DNA from: Luzula sylvatica
Lineage: Eukaryota; Streptophyta; Magnoliopsida; Poales; Juncaceae
Direction: 5' to 3'
Assembly (NCBI GenBank): GCA_946800325.1
Contig: OX326958.1
Coordinates: 8,442,001 to 8,506,000, forward strand
Length of the DNA: 64,000 bases
Under the pieces are notes generated by a model, which was given only the letters and a program-made list of their open reading frames with translations, did no database searches and was not told the DNA's origin. A program made the translations under genes and the position numbers. This document shows positions 56,601 through 64,000 of this stretch, piece after piece. Within the stretch, counting starts at the first letter, position 1. Every line of letters starts with the position of its first letter.

Positions 56601-59600
56601 GATGAGTTCAAATCACATGTTTTTATATCATTTGTATGGTATCTTTTACTACATGACTTTTCAACAAATTTCACACACGCTAAGTAAGTTTGTTTTTCGA
56701 TTCAAAAGAAGATTTTAACGCTTTGAGGAGTTCAAATAACTTGTTTTTAGATCATTTGTATCGTATCTTTTACTACATAACTTTTCACCAAATTTCACAA
56801 ACACTAAGAAAGTTTGTTTTTCGATTCAAAACGAGATTTTAACGCTTTGAGGAGTTCAAATCACTTGTTTTTAGATCATTTGTATCGTATCTTTTACTAC
56901 ATGACTTTTCAACAAATTTCACACACGCTAAGTAAGTTTGTTTTTCGATTCAAAAGAAGATTTTAACGCTTTGAGGAGTTCAAATGACTTGTTTTTAGAT
57001 CATTTGTATCGTATCTTTAACTACGTAACTTTTCACTAAATTTCACAAACACTAAGAAAGTTTGTTTTTCGATTCAAAACATGATTTTAACGCTTTGAGG
57101 AGTTCAAATAACTTGTTTTTAGATCATTTGTATCGTATCTTTTACTACATAACTTTTCAGCAAATTTCACAAACACTAAGAAAGTTTGTTTTTCGATTCA
57201 AAACAAGATTTTAACACTTTCAGGAGTTCAAATAACTTGTTTTTAGATCATTTGTATCGTATCTTTTACTACATAACTTTTCACCAAATTTCACAAACAC
57301 TAAGTAAGTTTGTTTTTCGATTCAAAACAAGATTTTAACGCTTTGAGGAGTTCAAATAACTTGTTTTTTGATCATTTGTATCGTATCTTTTACTACATAA
57401 CTTATCACCAAATTTCACAAACACTAAGAAAGTTTGTTTTTCGATTCAAAACATGATTTTAACGCTTTGAGGAGTTCGAATAACGTGTTTTTAGATCATT
57501 TGTATCGTATCTTTCACTACATAACTTTTCACCAAATTTCACAAACACTAAGAAAGTTTGTTTTTCGATTCAAAACATGATATTAACGCTTTGAGGAGTT
57601 CAAATAACGTGTTTTTAGATCATTTGTATCGTATCTTTTACTACATAACTTTTCACCAAATTTCACAAACACTAAGTAAGTTTGTTTTTCGATTCAAAAC
57701 AAGATTTTAACGCTTTGAGGAGTTCAAATCACATGTTTTTAGATCATTTGTATCGTATCTTTTACTACATAACTTTTCACCAAATTTCACAAACACTAAG
57801 TAAGTTTGTTTTTCGATTCAAAACAAGATTTTAACGCTTTGAGGAGTTCAAATAACTTGTTTTTAGATCATTTGTATCGTATCTTTTACTACATAACTTT
57901 TCACCAAATTTCACAAACACTAAGAAAGTTTGTTTTTCGATTCAAAACGAGATTTTAACGCTTTGAGGAGTTCAAATCACTTGTTTTTAGATCATTTGTA
58001 TCGTATCTTTTACTACATGACTTTTCAACAAATTTCACACACGCTAAGTAAGTTTGTTTTTCGATTCAAAAGAAGATTTTAACGCTTTGAGGAGTTCAAA
58101 TGACTTGTTTTTAGATCATTTGTATCGTATCTTTAACTACGTAACTTTTCACTAAATTTCACAAACACTAAGAAAGTTTGTTTTTCGATTCAAAACATGA
58201 TTTTAACGCTTTGAGGAGTTCAAATAACTTGTTTTTAGATCATTTGTATCGTATCTTTTACTACATAACTTTTCAGCAAATTTCACAAACACTAAGAAAG
58301 TTTGTTTTTCGATTCAAAACAAGATTTTAACGCTTTGAGGAGTTCAAATAACTTGTTTTTAGATCATTTGTATCGTATCTTTTACTACATAACTTTTCAC
58401 CAAATTTCACAAACACTAAGTAAGTTTGTTTTTCGATTCAAAACAAGATTTTAACGCTTTGAGGAGTTCAAATAACGTGTTTTTAGATCAATTGTATCGT
58501 ATCTTTTACTACATAACTTTTCAGCAAATTTCACAAACACTAAGTAAGTTTGTTTTTCGATTCAAAACAAGATTTTAACGCTTTGAGGAGTTCAAATAAC
58601 GTGTTTTTAGATCAATTGTATCGTATCTTTTACTACATAACTTTTCAGCAAATTTCACAAACACTAAGTAAGTTTGTTTTTCGATTCAAAACAAGATTTT
58701 AACATTTTCAGGAGTTCAAATAACTTGTTTTTAGATCATTTGTATCGTATCTTTTACTACATAACTTTTCACCAAATTTCACAAACACTAAGTAAGTTTG
58801 TTTTTCGATTCAAAACAAGATTTTAACGCTTTGAGGAGTTCAAATAACTTGTTTTTTGATCATTTGTATCGTATCTTTTACTACATAACTTATCACCAAA
58901 TTTCACAAACACTAAGTAAGTTTGTTTTTCGATTCAAAACATGATTTTAAGGCTTTGAGGAGTTCAAATAACGTGTTTTTAGATCATTTGTATCGTATCT
59001 TTTACTACATAACTTTTCACCAAATTTCACAAACACTAAGAAAGTTTGTTTTTCGATTCAAAACATGATTTTAACGCTTTGAGGAGTTCAAATAACGTGT
59101 TTTTAGATCATTTGTATTGTATCTTTTACTACATAACTTTTCACCAAATTTCACAAACACTAAGTAAGTTTGTTTTTCGATTCAAAACAAGATTTTAACG
59201 CTTTGAGGAGTTCAAATAACTTGTTTTTAGATCATTTGTACCGTATCTTTTACTACATAACTTTTCACCAAATTTCACAAACACTAAGAAAGTTTGTTTT
59301 TCGATTCAAAACAAGATTTTAACGCTTTGAGGAGTTCAAATAACGTGTTTTTAGAACATTTAAATCGTATCTTTTACTACATAATTTTTCACCAAATTTC
59401 ACAAACACTAAGAAAGTTTGTTTTTCGATTCAAAACGAGATTTTAACGCTTTGATGAGTTCAAATCACATGTTTTTATATCATTTGTATGGTATCTTTTA
59501 CTACATGACTTTTCAACAAATTTCACACACGCTAAGTAAGTTTGTTTTTCGATTCAAAAGAAGATTTTAACGCTTTGAGGAGTTCAAATAACTTGTTTTT

Positions 59601-62600
59601 AGATCATTTGTATCGTATCTTTAACTACGTAACTTTTCACTAAATTTTACAAACACTAAGAAAGTTTGTTTTTCTATTCAAAACAAGTTTTTAACGCATT
59701 GAGGAGCTCAAATAACGTGTTTTTAGATCATTTGTATCGTATCTTTTACTACGTAAGTTTTCACCAAATTTTACAAACACTAAGAAAGTTTGTTTTTCTA
59801 TTCAAAACCAGTTTTTAACGTTTTGAGGAGCTCAAATAACGTGTTTTTAGATCATTTGTATCATATCTTTTACTACATAATTTTTCACCAAATTTCACAA
59901 ACACTAAGTAAGTTAGTTTTTCGATTCAAAACAAGATTTTAACACTTTCAGGAGTTCAAATAACTTGTTTTTAGATCATTTGTATCGTATCTTTTACTAC
60001 ATAACTTTTCACCAAATTTCACAAACACTAAGTAAGTTTGTTTTTCGATTCAAAACAAGATTTTAACGCTTTGAGGAGTTCAAATAACGTGTTTTTAGAT
60101 CAATTGTATCGTATCTTTTACTACATAACTTTTCAGCAAATTTCACAAACACTAAGTAAGTTTGTTTTTCGATTCAAAACAAGATTTTAACGCTTTGAGG
60201 AGTTCAAATAACTTGTTTTTAGATCAATTGTATCGTATCTTTCACTACATAACTTTTCACCAAATTTCTCAAACACTAAGAAAGTTTGTTTTTCGATTCA
60301 GAACAAGATTTTAACACTTTCAGGAGTTCAAATAACGTGTTTTTAGATCATTTGTATCGTATCTTTTACTACATAACTTTTCACCAAATTTCCCAAACAC
60401 TAAGTAAGTTTGTTTTTCGATTCAAAACAAGATTTTAACGCTTTGAGGAGTTCAAATAACTTGTTTTTTGATCATTTGTATCGTATCTTTTACTACATAA
60501 CTTATCACCAAATTTCACAAACACTAAGAAAGTTTGTTTTTCGATTCAAAACATGATTTTAACGCTTTGAGGAGTTTAAATAACGTGTTTTTAGATCATT
60601 TGTATCGTATCTTTCACTACATAACTTTTCACCAAATTTCACAAACACTAAGAAAGTTTGTTTTTCGATTCAAAACATGATTTTAACGCTTTGAGGAGTT
60701 CAAATAACGTGTTTTTAGATCATTTGTATCGTATCTTTTACTACATAACTTTTCAGCAAATTTCACAAACACTAAGTAAGTTTGTTTTTCGATTCAAAAC
60801 AAGATTTTAACGCTTTGAGGAGTTCAAATAACTTGTTTTTAGATCATTTGTATCGTATCTTTTACTACATAACTTTTCACCAAATTTCACAAACACTAAG
60901 AAAGTTTCTTTTTCGATTCAAAACAAGATTTTAACGCTTTGAGGAGTTCAAATAACGTGTTTTTAGAACATTTATATCGTATCTTTTACTACATAATTTT
61001 TCACCAAATTTCACAAACACTAAGAAAGTTTGTTTTTCGATTCAAAACAAGATTTTAACGCTTTGAGGAGTTCAAATCACATGTTTTTATATCATTTGTA
61101 TGGTATCTTTTACTACATGACTTTTCAACAAATTTCACAAACGCTAAGTAAGTTTGTTTTTCGATTCAAAAGAAGATTTTAACGCTTTGAGGAGTTCAAA
61201 TAACTTGTTTTTAGATCATTTGTATCGTATCTTTTACTACATGACTTTTCAACAAATTTCACACACGCTAAGTAAGTTTGTTTTTCGATTCAAAACAAGA
61301 TTTTAACGCTTTGAGGAGTTCAAATAACGTGTTTTTAGATCATTTGTATCGTATCTTTAACTACGTAACTTTTCACCAAATTTTACAAACACTAAGAAAG
61401 TTTGTTTTTCTATTCAAAACAAGTTTTTAACGCATTGAGGAGCTCAAATAACGTGTTTTTAGATCATTTGTATCGTATATTTTACTACGTAAGTTTTCAC
61501 CAAATTTTACAAACACTAAGAAAGGTTGTTTTTCTATTCAAAACCTGTTTTTAACGCTTTGAGGACCTCAAATAACGTGTTTTTAGATCATTTGTATCCT
61601 ATCTTTTACTACATAATTTTTCACCAAATTTCACGAACACTAAGAAAGTTAGTTTTCGATTCAAAACAAGATTTTAACGCTTTGAGGAGCTCAAATAACT
61701 TGTTTTTAGATCATTTGTATCGTATCTTTTACAACATAACTTATCACCAAATTTCACAAACACTAAGAAAGTTTGTTTTTCGATTCAAAACATGATTTTA
61801 ACGCTTTGAGGAGTTCAAATAACGTGTTTTTAGATCATTTGTATCGTATCTTTCACTACATAACTTTTCACCAAATTTCACAAACACTAAGAAAGTTTGT
61901 TTTTTGATTCAAAACATGATATTAACGCTTTGAGGAGTTCAAATAACATGTTTTTAGATCATTTGTATCGTATCTTTTACTACATAACTTTTCACCAAAT
62001 TTCACAAACACTAAGTAAGTTTGTTTTTCGATTCAAAACAAGTTTTAACGCTTTGAGGAGTTCAAATAACTTGTTTTTAGAACATTTGTATCGTATCTTT
62101 TACTACATAACTTTTCACCAAATTTGACATACACTAAGTAAGTTTGTTTTTCGATTCAAAACAAGATTTTAACGCTTTGAGGAGTTCAAATAACTTGTTT
62201 TTAGATCATTTGTATCGTATCTTTTACTACATAACTTTTCAGCAAATTTCACAAACACTAAGTAAGTTTGTTTTTCGATTCAAAACAAGATTTTAAGGCT
62301 TTGAGGAGTTCAAATAACTTGTTTTTAGATCATTTGTATCGTATCTTTTACTACATAACTTTTCACCAAATTTCACATACACTAAGTAAGTTTGTTTTTC
62401 GATTCAAAACAAGATTTTAACGCTTTGAGGAGTTCAAATAACGTGTTTTTAGATCAATTGTATCGTATCTTTTACTACATAACTTTTCAGCAAATTTCAC
62501 AAACACTAAGTAAGTTTGTTTTTCGATTCAAAACAAGATTTTAACGCTTTGAGGAGTTCAAATAACTTGTTTTTAGATCAATTGTATCGTATCTTTTACT

Positions 62601-64000
62601 ACATAACTTTTCACCAAATTTCACAAATACTAAGAAAGTTTGTTTTTCGATTCAAAACAAGATTTTAACATTTTCAGGAGTTCAAATAACTTGTTTTTAG
62701 ATCATTTGTATCGTATCTGTTACTACATAACTTTTCACCAAATTTCACAAACACTAAGTAAGTTTGTTTTTTGATTCAAAACAAGATTTTAACGCTTTGA
62801 GGAGTTCAAATAACTTGTTTTTTGATCATTTGTATCGTATCTTTTACTACATAACTTATCACCAAATTTCACAAACACTAAGAAAGTTTGTTTTTCGATT
62901 CAAAACATGATTTTCAGGCTTTGAGGAGTTCAAATAACGTGTTTTTAGATCATTTGTATTGTATCTTTCACTACATAACTTTTCACCAAATTTCACAAAC
63001 ACTAAGAAAGTTTGTTTTTCGATTCAAAACATGATTTTAACGCTTTGAGGAGTTCAAATAACGTGTTTTTAGATCAATTGTATCGTATCTTTTACTACAT
63101 AACTATTCACCAAATTTCACAAACACTAAGTAAGTTTGTTTTTCGATTCAAAACAAGATTTTAACGCTTTGAGGAGTTCAAATAACTTGTTTTTAGATCA
63201 TTTGTACCGTATCTTTTACTACATAAGTTTTCACCAAATTTCACAAACACTAAGAAAGTTTGTTTTTCGATTCAAAACAAGATTTTAACGCTTTGAGGAG
63301 TTCAAATAACGTGTTTTTAGAACATTTAAATCGTATCTTTTACTACATAATTTTTCACCAAATTTCACAAACACTAAGAAAGTTTGTTTTTCGATTCAAA
63401 ACGAGATTTTAACGCTTTGAGGAGTTCAAATCACATGTTTTTATATCATTTGTATGGTATATTTTACTACATGACTTTTCAACAAATTTCACACACGCTA
63501 AGTAAGTTTGTTTTTCGATTCAAAAGAAGATTTTAACGCTTTGAGGAGTTCAAATAACGTGTTTTTAGATCATTTGTATCGTATCTTTAACTACGTAACT
63601 TTTCACTAAATTTTACAAACACTAAGAAAGTTTGTTTTTCTATTCAAAACAAGTTTTTAACGCATTGAGGAGCTCAAATAACGTGTTTTTAGATCATTTG
63701 TATCGTATCTTTTACTACGTAAGTTTTCACCAAATTTTACAAACACTAAGAAAGTTTGTTTTTCTATTCAAAACAAGTTTTTAACGCATTGAGGAGCTCA
63801 AATAACGTGTTTTTAGATCATTTGTATCGTATCTTTTACTACATAATTTTTCACCAAATTTCACAAACACTAAGTAAGTTAGTTTTTCGATTCAAAACAA
63901 GATTTTAACACTTTCAGGAGTTCAAATAACTTGTTTTTAGATCATTTGTATCGTATCTTTTACTACATAACTTTTCACCAAATTTCACATACACTAAGTA
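53487..64000. repeat. 124-bp satellite array, about 85 units, continues past the window
   Basis: The unit runs TTTTAACGCTTTGAGGAGTT..CAAATAACTTGTTTTTAGAT..CATTTGTATCGTATCTTTTA..ACTACATAACTTTTCACCAA..ATTTCACAAACACTAAGTAA..GTTTGTTTTTCGATTCAAAA. Exact 124-base spacing holds from 53611 to 63903 (83 units), with a few compensating indels. Units differ at diagnostic positions (AAGTAAG/AAGAAAG, GCTTTGAGG/ACTTTCAGG, ATAACTT/ATAATTT). AT content is roughly 70 percent. Because 124 is not a multiple of three, frames break after about two units and the short ORFs here are not genes. The class (pericentromeric, knob or local minisatellite) cannot be told from one window. Confidence 0.97.
54310..59630. repeat. 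Higher-order duplication within the satellite (23 units, 2852 bp)
   Basis: Variant units recur at a fixed offset of 2852 bases = 23 x 124: the ACTTTCAGG variant at 54364 and 57216, AGTTCGAATAACG at 54621 and 57473, ATTTTCAGG at about 55853 and 58705, and the CACACACGCTAAG unit near 55185 and 58037. The match holds from about 54310-56770 to 57160-59620 and then stops (TTTAACTACG against TTTTACTACA). A shorter block also recurs at 1736 (14 units): the CGAGATT..CAAATCACTTG unit at about 55096 and 56832. Confidence 0.85.

Noticed and set aside
53428..62127. Open frames of 60-92 codons in the satellite array (FNALRSSN.., LDHLYRIFYYITFHQ)
   Set aside because: They are the 124-bp unit translated. 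The unit length is not a multiple of three and the frame breaks after two or so units, so no protein is maintained.
53487..64000. CRISPR-like array
   Set aside because: The repeats are contiguous near-identical 124-bp units without unique spacers, in a plant genome; it is a satellite.

Overview
This window is nuclear DNA of a flowering plant, most likely a eudicot. The genes have introns with GT..AG borders, the histone H4 is the canonical plant form, and there is a plant-type 4-coumarate:CoA ligase. The intergenic DNA is very AT-rich and filled with plant transposable elements (hAT, MULE, Helitron, MITE-like hairpins). I cannot place the species.

Layout. About 1.6-8 kb is a compact gene block: an intronless histone H4 (+), a five-exon gene for a small syntaxin-6-N-like membrane protein (-), and a ten-exon SET-domain methyltransferase gene of the SETD3/LSMT class (-). 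From 8.9 to 41 kb lies a repeat-rich region. It holds a 998-bp hAT element with an 8-bp target duplication and a transposase relic, a MITE with one arm expanded into a 60-bp minisatellite, and a broken copy of the SET gene's third exon. It also holds five Helitron 3' ends, one of them belonging to a nearly complete 2.1-kb Helitron, and a Helitron that appears to carry a piece of a ribonucleotide reductase large-subunit gene. Three paralogous single-exon genes of about 190 codons with a DUF761-like motif (15.8, 27.1 and 31.8 kb) sit among these repeats, and several local segmental duplications surround them. From 41.5 to 47.2 kb is a complete six-exon 4CL gene with a MITE in intron 2.

The right third is the most unusual part. 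A complete-looking 5.2-kb Mutator-like element (48107-53273) has terminal inverted repeats of about 0.6 kb. It carries two convergent genes: a three-exon MuDR-class transposase on the minus strand, and a 106-codon plus-strand ORF combining an RNase-H1-N/viroplasmin-type hybrid-binding domain with a C-terminal membrane segment. Between the two lies a G-rich minisatellite. The element has no target duplication that I can see and is flanked by a nearly identical 349-bp direct repeat. The right copy of that repeat runs straight into a 124-bp satellite array of about 85 units that continues past the window end and shows a 23-unit (2852-bp) higher-order duplication.

Exon borders were joined by hand from GT..AG sites and frame continuity. 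The reconstructed products are 259 (syntaxin-like), 501 (SET), 540 (4CL) and 789 (transposase) residues, all in frame throughout. Repeat borders, Helitron 5' ends other than one, and functions of the small ORFs are much less certain.
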